Assembly: GCA_009746045.1 (NCBI GenBank)
Contig: RPFO01002263.1
Location: 1-64,000 of the forward strand
Reading direction: 5' to 3'
Source of the DNA: Mesostigma viride
Lineage: Eukaryota > Streptophyta > Mesostigmatophyceae > Mesostigmatales > Mesostigmataceae
Length of the DNA stretch: 64,000 bases
Part shown: one piece after another, positions 22,322 to 33,218 of the stretch
How the letters are laid out: every line of letters starts with the position of its first letter
Numbering within the stretch: position 1 is the stretch's first letter
Notes under the pieces: generated by a model
Databases searched by the model: none
The model's input: only the letters and a program-made list of their open reading frames with translations
What the model was told of the DNA's origin: nothing
Translations under genes and position numbers: made by a program

Positions 22322-22938
22322 AGAATTTCACATTTCTTGCGCTTGAAGATTATGATGGCCCTATCATTTTGGGTCAAAATTTTCTGAGCTCTCCTAGAAT
22401 TGTTGTGGCATCTGATAAGCTGAGAAAGTTTGGCTGGGGTAGCATACCCTTGGTCAACTTTAAAACCTCCCTTGCCAGTGTATTTAATTCTGTGAAAGCG
22501 ATCAAGAATGTGCAGTGGACTGAGGATCAGATTCCTGTGGCTTCCAGTCTTGTGATGCCAGCTGCTCTTCATCCTAGCAGTATTGTTGGTATTACTAAGA
22601 GATCACTGGCTGCTCATTCTCCTCTTAGCTATGATCAGCTTGTCCAGGAAATGAGTTCTCCTATGATGTTTGAGGCCTGGAGGCTAGCATTTGCCAAGGC
22701 CCTAGAGGAGTGGTTGTAGTTTGACTGCTGTCAGCCTGTGAATGAAGTTCCCCCATACAGTACACGGTTGAAGCTCAGATTCGTCATCAAGCGGAAGGAG
22801 GTGGAGGGGGTGTCTATTTGCGTCCAGTTCTCAATGAATACCGTGGTACTGGGGATCTTCTGGGCGAGGAGTTGTATACACCTGGGATGCTACATGATAC
22901 ATGGCGTATTTTATTATGTCTGTATGTCGGTATGCTGA
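22322..22938 (+). pseudogene. Copia 2 protease C-half and RT start
   Basis: The next frame supplies GPIILGQNFLSSPRIVV (the ILG strand of the protease) and WGSIPLVNFKTS. A TAG after EEWL ends it at 22719. A third frame (to about 22815) gives YSTRLKLRFVIKRK, the RT N-terminus. Several frame changes within 600 bp. Confidence 0.7.
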
Positions 22939-23696
22939 ACCAGGGTGCTGATGTGTCTTCAGTTCTGCTAGATTTCAAGAGAGCATTTCTGAAGGGTGAT
23001 CCCAGTGTGGCTCAGCAGGTGTGGCATTGTGAAACTCCATTTCATGTGCCAGTTCCTGTAGCCTGGCAGGCAGAGCTCCAGTCTAGCTACCTGCTGATTC
23101 TGAAGGGTCTAGAAGGTCTCAGGTCCAGTCCCATCATTTGGAGGCTTACCCTGGAAGACTTCTTGACTAAACACTGTGGGTTGAAGGTGTCATCTGTGGA
23201 CCCATGTTTATTGCTGGGTAGGTGGCATGATTTACCTGTGTATGCTAGCCTGCATGGTGATGACTTGCACTTGATTGCTCCCACTAAGTGGTTGAGTCAG
23301 TTTGTGCCCATCATTAATGATGCATTTCCTTTGGGAAAAGAATTGTGGCAGAAGCCTGGAGAGGCTGTCACGTTCTGTGGAATGCAGGCTACATTGGTTC
23401 AGGAGGGGAGTCAGTGGCTGATTAAGCTGCAGGCGGGCAATGACTACAAGAGTACCATTCTTCAATCTGTTCCAGAGGTCATGACGTCATCCATTGCACC
23501 TGAGCTGAAAGGCAAGTTGGCCTGGTATGGCAGCATTTGTGGGCCTGACATGATGGTCCATAGCAGATCCCCTGATGATGTGCTAATTCTGGAGGAGCCT
23601 TCCCAGATTATTGCACATGTTAACAAGTCTCCTGGTATTACTTTAGCTGGGATTGATTTAATTGTCTTTGCCATTTTCCTTGGATATCTATGTTGA
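22818..23696 (+). CDS. Copia 2 reverse transcriptase
   Basis: 292 codons. DFKRAFLKGDPSVAQ (first RT aspartate block), GLEGLRSSPIIW, and the active-site box YASLHGDDLHLIAP (HGDD). Then GKLAWYGSICGPDM, the Copia connection region. The frame ends shortly before RNase H. Confidence 0.87.
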   Translation: MRPVLNEYRGTGDLLGEELYTPGMLHDTWRILLCLYVGMLNQGADVSSVLLDFKRAFLKGDPSVAQQVWHCETPFHVPVPVAWQAELQSSYLLILKGLEGLRSSPIIWRLTLEDFLTKHCGLKVSSVDPCLLLGRWHDLPVYASLHGDDLHLIAPTKWLSQFVPIINDAFPLGKELWQKPGEAVTFCGMQATLVQEGSQWLIKLQAGNDYKSTILQSVPEVMTSSIAPELKGKLAWYGSICGPDMMVHSRSPDDVLILEEPSQIIAHVNKSPGITLAGIDLIVFAIFLGYLC

Positions 23697-24161
23697 TAGC
23701 TCCATGGATAGCAGGCAAGTTTCTAAGGTCAGAGGCAGCTAGGTCAGCTGGCTTGTTTGTGCTTCAGCAACATAGGCCTAGACTTGTGGCCTGGTACAGT
23801 CGTCTTCAAAGAAGGGTTGCTCTGAGTTCAGATGTCTCTGAGTGCAGAGCCATTTGTGAAGGGATTCAGTCCAGTTTGTACATCAAGGAGCTGTTGCTAG
23901 CTATGGCTTCAGTGACTCCTCATACTCTTCAGCTGGAGACCTTGATCCTGTCAGATAACATGGGCATCGGTCCAGTTTGTGCACAAGCAACTGGCCAGAA
24001 GCAGAGATCTGGATTATCTCCTGTTGAAGGAGTTGGCAGGTCTGGTGGATATTCAACATCTTCCAGGTTCTGAGAATCCTGCTGATGCCTTGACCAAGTT
24101 GCCTCACAAGTCTGCTGAGCAATATAAGCTTCTTTACAAGCTGATGATCTCCTCTGTGTGA
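23690..24161 (+). pseudogene. Copia 2 RNase H, frameshifted
   Basis: Frame 23690-24073 gives WYSRLQRRVALSSDVSECRA (acidic residue block). The C-terminal part moves to another frame (RDLDYLLLKELAGLVDIQ, then ENPADALTKLPHK) and stops at 24161. Homologous to the RNase H of the other two elements. Confidence 0.78.
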
Positions 24162-24881
24162 GTTGAGCAATTCCAGTTGGAGCTTTAAGTTTGGTGACTG
24201 TTGGGTGAGAAGAGCTTACATAGAGCTGGGCTCTGTTATGCTGAGAGCTGTGATGCTCTGAGGGCAGTAATGCTCTGTGTACATATGTGTATAATACTGT
24301 ATTCTATGTAATGCTCAGTCATGGAGCATGGTGTTGGTTGGGGGTTTGTCCTCAGCTTGAGGTTTGTCTCAACCAAAGGGATTTTATAGGGCAGGGTTCG
24401 ATTCCCTGGGGCTGCTTATAGGCGGATTTTCCCGGATTGGCTGACCCATCAACCTTGCAGTGTCCTTGCTGGTGAGGTGGCGACAGGTCCCCCTAGTTTT
24501 GTCCCAGACAGAGGAAGGTAGTTTGTCATGTGCTTAATATATTTTGTGATGTGCTATTTCTCAGTCCATGGTGGGCGCCAGTTCTGATAACTATCAATGT
24601 CTACCTGATAAGGTCTTGTGGGTAACTTGTGGGGTTCCAATCAGGAGCCATTATGGTGATGATTCCATTTTGGTCATTATTCTGGTTAGCCACAAGCTGC
24701 TACTCCAAACACTTGGCTTTCTACTTCCAGTGGATAGGGAATTCATTGTAATTCGTCATGGCTGAGATGTGTTGTGATTTGGTGCTTGCTGATTAATCCC
24801 GAGCAGAGACTACAGAGAGCTGGGAGGGATGTCAAGTGCTATGCATGTTGTTCTATATATGTGTTGCCAAGCCTAACAGCT

Positions 24882-24951
24882 CTAAAAGAAAGAAAGGGCT
24901 GGAGTTAATATGGCTGTTACGTCCAAGCTCTAAAAGAGAAGAAAGGGCTGG
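24882..24951 (+). promoter_or_regulatory. Copia 2 duplicated polypurine tract
   Basis: AAAAGAAAGAAAGGGCTGG followed by AGTTAATAT, then 58 bp later AAAAGAGAAGAAAGGGCTGG followed by the real LTR start AGTTAATAT. The polypurine tract and the first bases of the LTR are present twice. Confidence 0.75.
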
Positions 24952-25593
24952 AGTTAATATTGCATGGCAAGCAATATTATTCTACTAAGCTACTTGGCTT
25001 GTAGAGATTCTACTTCCGGTTACTACAATCCAGAACCGGGTTCATTCTGATGAGTATTGCTCGAGATATGAGCAAGATACTGTTCTACTACATTCTACTT
25101 GGATTCGGTGATTCTACGGTGGTTCTTCAAGTGACGCGTGGCATACGACGTCTTGTCACAGTGTACGATAGGACATTTAGTCTCCGACACTGCGGTCTAT
25201 TCAATGCTATTGATTAGACGTAACAAATAGTGACAGGACTTGTGCGACAGGACACTGATGTGACTATTTATGGATAACGAGTCGAGATCTGCTGGTCCAG
25301 AGTGAAGGACAGCAATATTGTGAGATGATCTGTCCTATCAGTCATCTGGATGTGACTGCGTCACAATTAATTAGTGTATAACGAGCAGGACGCTGCCACT
25401 TGGTAGCACCACTTTCCCTGCACCTGTGTCCTCGCACCTTTGGCGACGGTTCTCACGTACGTGCCGGCTCGTGCATTCTGTGCTGGTAGCCATAATAACC
25501 AGCAACGTAAACCTATTGATTAATATAACTACTTCCTCTGTAGATATTAATCAGTGCAGGCTGAACCACAGTTCAGTCACAGTTTCTTTAACT
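24952..25593 (+). repeat. Copia 2, 3' LTR
   Basis: 642 bp, AGTTAATATTGCA ... CTTTAACT, followed by the target duplication CCATC. Confidence 0.92.
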
Positions 25594-26409
25594 CCATCAA
25601 CCGGCGCGCGATGACAAACACAGCCATGACAGTGTTACGACCACGACGGAAACCCTTCTGAGACTCACCCAGGTACGTGTGGGTCGATCGAGCGTGGCGC
25701 GGAGCCGGTGCATGCAGCATCATGCGCATGAAGACCTTCAGCGCGGCGCTCTGGAGGCAGACACCCCGATAGTTACCGGGGTTAGCAGCAGAGCCCTTCT
25801 TGTACAGCATGACTCGGATTGCCGTCTGCCACTCAGCAGGCCGGGCGGAGGCTCATCAGAGCCGCAGGACACGGTTGCAGAACGCCAGCAGAAACTCCCT
25901 CGCCGCAAGGTCAGGGGTCTTCAGCAACTCAACCGAAAGCCGGTCGGCACCGACCACCGCGTCGTACCGCAGGCGAGCAAGGGCGCCGTCCAATTCCTTC
26001 AAAGTGAAGGGGGGGACAGCGCCGTCGGTGGCGAGGCAGCCCTCGATCCTGTGCACAAGGCGGGGACTTGGTAGTACGCGGCCAAGGAGGGGGGCGCAGG
26101 CGGCGGCGGGGGTCTGGCAACAGTGACCTAGACGGGCGGCCGTCTCGGGGTGAAGCGGCGGGCTGGGGAGGGGCGCGGGCCTTACCTGTCAAGGAAACAT
26201 TGTGGGCCAACCAGCGGTCAAGGCTGACCGGCGCCGTGCCGTCCCCCGTGTGCTCCACCGGGGTGCGCTGCCGCGGGCCGCCGAGCCGGTCGAGGTGGTA
26301 CCACATGTCCTTGCCCTGGTTGCGAGCTTGGCAGGCCTTGGCATCTCGATGCACATGCACTGGGCCGCCTCCGCGTCCTGAGCATGTGCGTAGGCCTCCC
26401 CAAGGGTGG
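25594..26409 (-). mobile_element. LINE A segment 3 (RT N-terminal and linker region)
   Basis: Matches LINE B 36566-37335 on the minus strand: RRGRNTVMAVFVIARRLM, KKGSAANPGNYRGVCLQSAA, TLKELDGALARLRYDA. Scattered indels break the frame. Cut at 26409 by Copia 3; resumes at 34066. Confidence 0.87.
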
Positions 26410-26882
26410 AGTTAGTCTCCATGCTTTGCTGTAGACTAAGTCTCAAAGGCATTGTGAATACAACGTATGAATAAGCCTTGTAAACCCACGTTGGTATGTG
26501 AATATAAATACCACGTGGGCTATGCAGATAGGGATGCTAGTCGAGTCGCATACGTTTCCCTAGATAGGTACTTTGGGTACTGAGGTACGTGACAGATGTC
26601 AGTACCCAGTATACGTAGTGTCCTGTCATTGGACGGTACTAGAGTATCCTAGATAGGGACCGTACTGCAGCGTGCATTGATTTGTGATCGCACGATGCAG
26701 TGACTAGGCAGCTACCTGTCATCGTGCGGCCTCGGGCCAACGGTCTGCACCCAACGGTCACTGGCGGCGCAGCCGGTGAGAGGAACGTTGATAAAGGGTA
26801 AACCTATTTTCTAATGAAGCAAGCAATTCATTGCTCCAAGCCTTCAGTGTTCTCAAGCAATATATCCCACCGCATTCTAACT
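26410..26882 (+). repeat. Copia 3, 5' LTR
   Basis: AGTTAGTCTCC ... GCATTCTAACT. The Gag ATG follows only 18 bases after the LTR. Confidence 0.95.
26503..26517 (+). promoter_or_regulatory. Probable TATA box with adjoining CACGTG in Copia 3 LTR
   Basis: TATAAATA at 26503-26510 followed directly by a CACGTG palindrome. The same pair occurs in the 3' LTR at 33686-33700. Position in the first quarter of the LTR fits a U3 promoter. Confidence 0.5.
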
Positions 26883-26900
26883 TGAATTTTATTTGCTACC

Positions 26901-28270
26901 ATGGCTATCACGAACAAGAATGTCGCTAAGAAGCTTACCTACAACGAGGATGATGATGGGCAGGATCGGCGGATGCCCAGAGACAACAACAAGAAGCCGG
27001 CTGGCGATGCGGCCATTTCCAAGAAAAAGAAAAAGAACAAAAAGACTCACAATGGTTGCCAGGACGAGGGGACGGCGGCTGCAAAGCCGACCGACCTACC
27101 CCCCTCCCCTGCGAGGCCGGAGGCCGAGACGGCTCCCCCCGGGGAGACCGGCTTACCCTCGACTCCGGCGGCCGCCCCAGCCGCAACCACGGCTGGCGCG
27201 GCCATGGCTGCGGAGACCTCGGTGGTAAACCCCACTGAGGCTCCACAGTCCGGCCCCACGTTGCCATCTCTTCGGGAGCGTATGCCCCGTCAGACGGCCT
27301 CGGTGGCACCGGACGGGACGATTACCTTTCGTCCCGCCACATCAAACCTTAATGTCCCTTTCGCCCAGGGACATAACCACATTGAGCTAACGTTTGGGCG
27401 ACCCTCTGCGTCCCTTCTTCGCAAGAAGAAGGACATGGAGAGTATTAAACTCGCACGGGTGGTGCGAAAACCTGTGGAACCCATCGCCGGACAACCAATG
27501 TCCGACGATGAGGTATCCGACACTGCCAGTCTCCCCGATGGGGAGACTGAGATCAATCTTACCCCAGCGCTCCTGGCGGTCGAGCAGGCCGCGCTGGTGG
27601 CAAATGAAGAACGCCGAGAGCGGCAGCGGGACCGAGAGGTCCGCCGAGAGGCGGCTTTTCGGCTCGCCGCTAAGCGGCAAGAATATGAAGAGGAAGCCGC
27701 CCGTCGCCTGGCTACCCACCAGGCGATGGCGGACGCGTACCGCGAGGCCACCCAGCGGTTACGTGACCTCTTAAAAAATGCTGACTATCCCATGGACTAT
27801 GCGGACAGTCAAGACCTGGCCGAGCTTGCTCGGTCAGCACACTTTAAAACCATGTCCTCCATCACCCAAGCCAGGGTCACGGAGGCCATCTTGGCCAAAC
27901 ATGGGGTGGTAGCTGAAGAAGCCCCCCCGCTGGAAACCACCAGCAAGAAACCCTCTCCCCCCCAACCCCTGCAGTACAAGGAGGGACTGCTGGCCCTGGG
28001 CGCGAGGAAGGGCAAAGAGGCGGACTGTCCAGTCCGGCCTGCTATGATCATGGGAGAACCACTCCCTGACATACCCGAGGATGAGGCTGCTTTTCAGGCA
28101 GCCCTCCGGGAGCATGAGGTACGCAAGGAGATGAAGCGTCTCATGCGGGAGGAGGCCAGGAGGAGAGCAGAGGCAGACACCCCTGCCCGCCCCTCCACCG
28201 ATGGGGCTGGACCCAGTGGGGTTACCCGGACACCCCCGGGCTCCCCCAGGGCCACCATGACCCCCCTCCC
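26901..28270 (+). CDS. Copia 3 Gag, N-terminal extension
   Basis: Starts MAITNKNVAKKLTYNEDDDG. Residues 1-130 are Lys-, Pro- and Ala-rich. About 220-320 form a long charged coiled-coil (EERRERQRDREVRREAAFRL). A further charged helix and Pro-rich tail follow. This ~450-residue extension has no counterpart in the other two elements. The frame proper ends in the C run at 28261-28266; one more C would join it to the next Gag frame. Confidence 0.75.
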
Positions 28271-29695
28271 CCTCCCCCACCACCCCAGGTTCGCCCTGTG
28301 GGTTGGGGCCCCCTCCCAAACCAGGGGGGGTGGCCAGGACCCCAGGAGGCCCTGGGGGGAGGTGCAGAGGTGCCACAGGCACCCAACAGGCCTGCTGAGG
28401 CCCCCCCAAGGAGCGGGGATGTCCTGGAACAGCTCGCCATTCTCCAGGCCCAGCTGGCCTCGTTGCAAGATCAGCAGTTAACAGCTAACCAGCTGCAAAC
28501 TGTCGAGGGCCTGCGCGCCCTGATGTCGCGGTATGAGCGGGGGACCATCAACCTGGACCCCACCCGCCTGCAACAAGCAACCGACAGCTTCTTGAGGGCC
28601 AACCCCCCTCTCACAGGTGTGTTTAACCCTCATAAAAAGGAATCCAAAATCAATATTGCTGGCTTGCCTGAGGGTCACACTGTTGAACAAGCTAAGCAAT
28701 TTGTTTTTGCTTTGGAGTATGGGATGGAAGGTCTTAACCTTAGACATCAGTTTAAGGCTCTCAGGGCCTCCTCCACATTCCATCAATCATCTCCTGCAAT
28801 CAGAGCATTGATTCAAACCTATCAGGAACGTACCCTGACACCTGAAGCAGCCATTGAACAGTGGCCTACCTTTATCACTGATCTGAAACAGCTAGTGCTT
28901 ACCAATAACCACATGGAAGCAGTAGAACGTTTCAACTGGCTTGCTGCATATAAGGTGAACAAGAATAACCTCTCTGGGGATGCAAAAACATACAGGGTAA
29001 TGATTGAGAAAGACCTTGAGCTTCTCAAGCTCCAACCAAGGTATCTCATCCACACCTGGCTAACAAAAGCTAATTTGCAACCTTCTGTCCTGGCTACCCT
29101 GCTTACAGGCCTCAAGTCCCTCTGGGACAACTTCAGAGCTGCCATGCTCTATATCGAGGAGGCAGTGGACCCCCTGGGTACTGGCAACAACCAGGCCCAG
29201 GACCCCAAGGTCCAGGGTGTCCAAGGCCACAAACGCAAGGGGCAGGCCAGCCAGGGGGGGCACCCAAGACCCACAAGTCCTCCCACCAAGGGGGCAGTGG
29301 CTCTCAGGGGCGTGGCAACACGTGGCACCGTGTGCCCCTGCATGGCAACCCCAACAACAACAACAACAACAACAACAACAGGTCCCAGCAGGGCAACAAT
29401 AACAACAGGTCCCAACAGGGCCAAAACAACAACAACAACAGGTCCCAGCAGGGCCAGAACCGGTCCCAGCAGGGAAACAACAACAACAACAACACAACAA
29501 CAACCAGCCTGGCAACCCTGGGGGGTCCATAAGGTGCCTGAGGTGCTTCCAACGAGGGCACGCACGGCACAACTGCCCCAACAACGACTCCCTGGCCAAC
29601 GGGGTGGATCTCTGCCCGGGCTGCTGGCACGCACGTCATCCCCTGGGGCCTCCAGGCAGCCGTTGCAACAGGCCTCGCTACCCAAATCAATGTGA
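28271..29695 (+). CDS. Copia 3 Gag, capsid-like part
   Basis: Frame joined to the preceding one by the C-run break. LEQLAILQAQLASLQDQQL is a short coiled coil. The region to about 29180 is an all-helical capsid-like segment (LPEGHTVEQAKQFVFALEYG; FNWLAAYKVNKNNLSGDA, the latter resembling EGYAVNKANLPGAARD in Copia 1 Gag). From 29350 the CAA microsatellite begins, and the true frame probably changes there toward the zinc knuckle. Confidence 0.75.
   Translation, partial: PPPPPQVRPVGWGPLPNQGGWPGPQEALGGGAEVPQAPNRPAEAPPRSGDVLEQLAILQAQLASLQDQQLTANQLQTVEGLRALMSRYERGTINLDPTRLQQATDSFLRANPPLTGVFNPHKKESKINIAGLPEGHTVEQAKQFVFALEYGMEGLNLRHQFKALRASSTFHQSSPAIRALIQTYQERTLTPEAAIEQWPTFITDLKQLVLTNNHMEAVERFNWLAAYKVNKNNLSGDAKTYRVMIEKDLELLKLQPRYLIHTWLTKANLQPSVLATLLTGLKSLWDNFRAAMLYIEEAVDPLGTGNNQAQDPKVQGVQGHKRKGQASQGGHPRPTSPPTKGAVALRGVATRGTVCPCMATPTTTTTTTTTGPSRATITTGPNRAKTTTTTGPSRARTGPSRETTTTTTQQQPAWQPWGVHKVPEVLPTRARTAQLPQQRLPGQRGGSLPGLLARTSSPGASRQPLQQASLPKSM
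29353..29510 (+). repeat. CAA/CAGCAGGG microsatellite in Copia 3 Gag
   Basis: Runs of CAA alternate with GGTCCCAGCAGGG, coding for Asn- or Gln-rich tracts broken by RSQQGQ in the likely frame. Repeat slippage probably explains the frame change here. Confidence 0.85.
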
Positions 29696-32600
29696 GTTCA
29701 CTCACCTTATGTACTCTGAGGATGATGATCTCATTACCATTGGGGATGGCAACCAGGGCATAATTGATTTTGAGGCAGCAACCTTACTGTCCTCCCAACA
29801 CCCTGTTCTGGAACCTTACATAAAAGCACTAACCCCTACTGTTGACAACTCCATAGATATCAAGGAGCTTGCTCATCAGCTGCACCTAGCCATGGGTCAT
29901 GAAACAGTGGCTGAGGAACTGGCCAGACGGCTGGGGGGTAGTAGCATGGGAAAACAACTCAGGAATGCAGTAAAACTGGCTAGACAACACTGTCAAGAAT
30001 GTCAGTTCAATAGCCCCAAACCTCAAAAATGGCATACTGCAACTCCTTCCACCAATAGGGGCATGATAGTGGGGGATGTGATGCACATCAACAAAGATGT
30101 CCAACCCTACCTGATCCTAAAAGACTCATGGTCCAGGTTCACAGTAATGGAACCCCTACCTGGCATGTCTGCAGGGCAGCTACGTGTTGCACTCATGATT
30201 GCTTTACCCAGATTCTACCCAGTTGACAGAATTTTGCTTGATCAACAATTTTCTTGTCTGACTGACCTGGAAGGGTGTGAAGCAATAGAGATTGCTGGGC
30301 TGGAAGATCATGAGGGTCAGGGGGTCATTGAAAGAACCATCAGATCTGTCAAAACCCTACTAGCCAAAAATCCTTCCAAGGATGCTACTTCAGGGGTCTA
30401 TTGTGACAGGGCACTCTGGTGTCATGAAATGTGCACAACCCTAAACATGAGACCTGTCTTGCATGCCACGTGGGGTGAAGTAATCCCAGCAGGCCTGCAG
30501 GCAGGTGTATATCCCCCAGAGGTGATAGCACTGTACAACACTGCACGTGCACAAACCTCAGCAAAACTGGCAGAAAAAGATAAAACCCATTCCAGGCCAG
30601 TATTCCAAAAAGGTGATCAAGTTCTCTATTACAAGGAAAACAGCTTTGGTAAGGTTGGAACTTGGCTAGGTCCAGTTACCATCCGTGGATTTACCAAAAA
30701 CAGCAAGACCGTGGAGGTCAAGCACAATATCAATGGGAAGCGTCACAGGGTGAGCTGTCATAGAATTAAGAAGTATTATTCTCCCATGGCAGACGTGCCT
30801 GGGGAAGAGTCTTTAAGCATGGACTCACTACTTCTATCTGGCAACTCCAGCATGCCCAGCAGTAGCTCTGAGCCACCAATTACTGCTGTTGACAGCACCA
30901 CAGCACCCTCTGTGAACCCTTCCACCCTCAGTGAAGCCAGGCCCACTTCACAACCTGGGGATTGCTTAACCAGGCACGAGGTAGCTGGGTTGGAAGCATT
31001 AGCTCAGCCCCAAGGCACCAAATTGTCTGCCAACCCTCCCGCTCTGAGGTCAAGATTGGCAGTCGCCTTGCAAGCATTACACAGGTCACATAAGCAACAA
31101 GCTGCTGTGGCCGCAGGGTTGGCAAAAGTCTCAGCTGTGTGCACTAGTCAGGACCCCTGGACCCTGGCAATAGACACTCAGGCACAGGTCAGTGTGATCA
31201 GTGCACAAGCCATCCCTGGTCTTGAGATTGCACCTTCATTTTGGGCACGGGTGCAGGATTTCTCAGGCCAAAGCTCACTGGATGTAGTGGGACAAGTGAT
31301 GCTCCCTATACTTGGTATTCAGACACCCTTCCAGGTGGTGGAGGGGTACTCTGGTAACACCTTGTTGGGGGAACCTTTTGTATCCTATCCTGGGGTGCTT
31401 ATCTCAGCTAATGAGCTCAGTGTCACAGGGGTGGGTGCAGTTCCTCTGGACCACTTTAAAATCCCTCTCTCCAGTATTGTCCCTGGTATGGATGCTGTCA
31501 TCAAGGCAGTCAACACTCAGTATGCACCAGGGGAGATCCCTGATCTGGACAAGTTAGTGCACAGCCAGTTCCTCCATCCCTCAGCCTTTGGGCTGGGTAA
31601 GTGGGACATAGCCATGCACTCACCCCACCAAATCTCCCACGTCATACAAGAATGCAAAACACAAAAAGGGTTTACCAAGTGGCTGATGGCCATTGTCCAC
31701 CAAGCCAGGCAGGAATGGGTCCTGCCCAACCCCAAAAACCCTCAATACAAACCGCCTGTCACCCCTTCATGGGACGTGCCAGAGGGAGCCAAAAAGCTCA
31801 GATTAAAATTTGTTCTCAAACAAAAACCACAAAAAGTGGGCTCCCCAATCTTCCATGCCAGACCATGTGTCACAGAATTAAAGGGGACCTCCACACTGCC
31901 AAAAGGGGAAACATACACACCTGGGCTGCAACAAACCTCACTCAGGATCATGCTCTCCCTCTTCCTCCACAACCTCAATGCAGGCCAAGACTATGTCTGC
32001 AAAGCCACTGATATTAAAAGGGCCTTCCTCAGGGGGGACCCAGAAAAGGCTGAATCTGTGTGGAAAGGGAAGGTGTACGTGGTAGACACCCCAGCTGTGT
32101 GGAAACCTTATATTGATGAGCCCCACCTTATCATCAACATTGGGGTGGAAGGGCTTGTCAGTGCCCCAAAAATTTTCAGAGACTCAGCAGAGGAAGTATT
32201 CAAAAAGCTCAAGGCCACGTATGATGACCTGGACCCATGCTTTTTTGTTGTACCCACCCCCTCTGGACTGCTGTTCTTTGTGTGGCATGGAGATGACCAA
32301 CTCATTTGTGGGCCTAGAGCTGAGGTGGAAACCTTTATTCAGCAGGTCCAGGAATCATATGAGATTGGCAAACAGGTGGAATTGAGCACAACCCCCATCC
32401 AGTTCTGTGGCATCATGTTGCAGCTGCATAGGCAGCCAGATCAGTGGGTCTGCTCTCTCTCCCCTCCTGCAGAATATATCCAAGATTGTCTAGATCTGCT
32501 GCAGGACAACTACCTCCCCTTACATATGTGTGCCACTGTTCAGGGCAAACTGGGGTGGTGGTCAGCCATCTGTGGGGCTCCCTTAGCTGTCATCAGCAGG

Positions 32601-33218
32601 GTCACCCATGATGTTCTAGTCAAGATCAAATGCAGTCACATCAGGAAGTTGGTCAATGACTGTCCCCCCCTCATCCTCCATGGCCTGAATCTGATGGAAG
32701 ACATCCACATCCAATGTGTCATGGACAGCTCCATGGAGAGCAGAACAATCAATCAGATGGGGGCACGGGAATCAGGGCTGTTTTTTCTCACCAACAGGTC
32801 AGATTACATGTCCCTCACTTCCTGGTACAGCAGGCTACACCGCAGAAAACCTGGCAGCAGCAACTCAGCTGAATGTCGTGCTGTGGTGTCTGCTGCATTG
32901 CATGCTCGTTCCCTGCAGCACATGCTCACCTGGCTACAAACCCAGGCAGGCAGCACATGCAATGTCATCTCACATCTCTATACTGACAGCCAATCTGTGA
33001 TCAGTTTTCTAACCAAGAAATCTGTCTCTGCTGCTGTCCACACTGACTTGGATTGGGTGATCCTCAAACAGGAGGCCACCTATTTTTCCAGCTGGACTCA
33101 TGTGGATGATGAGGACAACCCAGCAGACGCTCTCACGAAGCTGCGGGATGCTGCTGGCCAACAGTACCAGCTCCTCTTTCAGAACATGAACCCCTATGAT
33201 ATCAGAGTCAGTGTTTGA
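29521..33218 (+). CDS. Copia 3 zinc knuckle and Pol (INT-PR-RT-RNase H)
   Basis: The frame is open through IRCLRCFQRGHARHNC (CX2CX4HX4C at about 29530-29575) and a second Cys cluster (CPGCWHARH). Integrase: LHLAMGHE ... CQECQF, then IVGDVMHINKD (D), ILLDQQFSCL (D), GQGVIERTIRSVK (E), SH3-like tail GKVGTWLGPVTIRGF. Protease-like at 31160-31430: LAIDTQAQVSVIS and TLLGEPFVSYPGVLIS. RT at 31790-32560: LRLKFVLKQKP, DIKRAFLRGDPEKAE, FVWHGDDQLIC, GKLGWWSAICGAP. RNase H to the stop: VMDSSMESRT, SAECRAVVSAA, YTDSQSVISFL, DNPADALTK. The first residues listed by position are upstream of any ATG, as expected if Pol is translated through from Gag. The most complete Pol in the window. Confidence 0.93.

Larger units (their letters stand above)
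16282..25593 (+). mobile_element. Copia-like LTR retrotransposon 2
   Basis: LTRs at 16282-16919 and 24952-25593, target duplication CCATC at 16277-16281 and 25594-25598, termini AGTT...AACT. It is 9,312 bp long, larger than its relatives because of a 2.8-kb leader with an extra ORF. Coding order is ORF0, Gag, integrase, protease-like, RT, RNase H, in at least six frame segments. The LTRs differ only by a few short indels. Inserted in LINE A. Confidence 0.92.
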
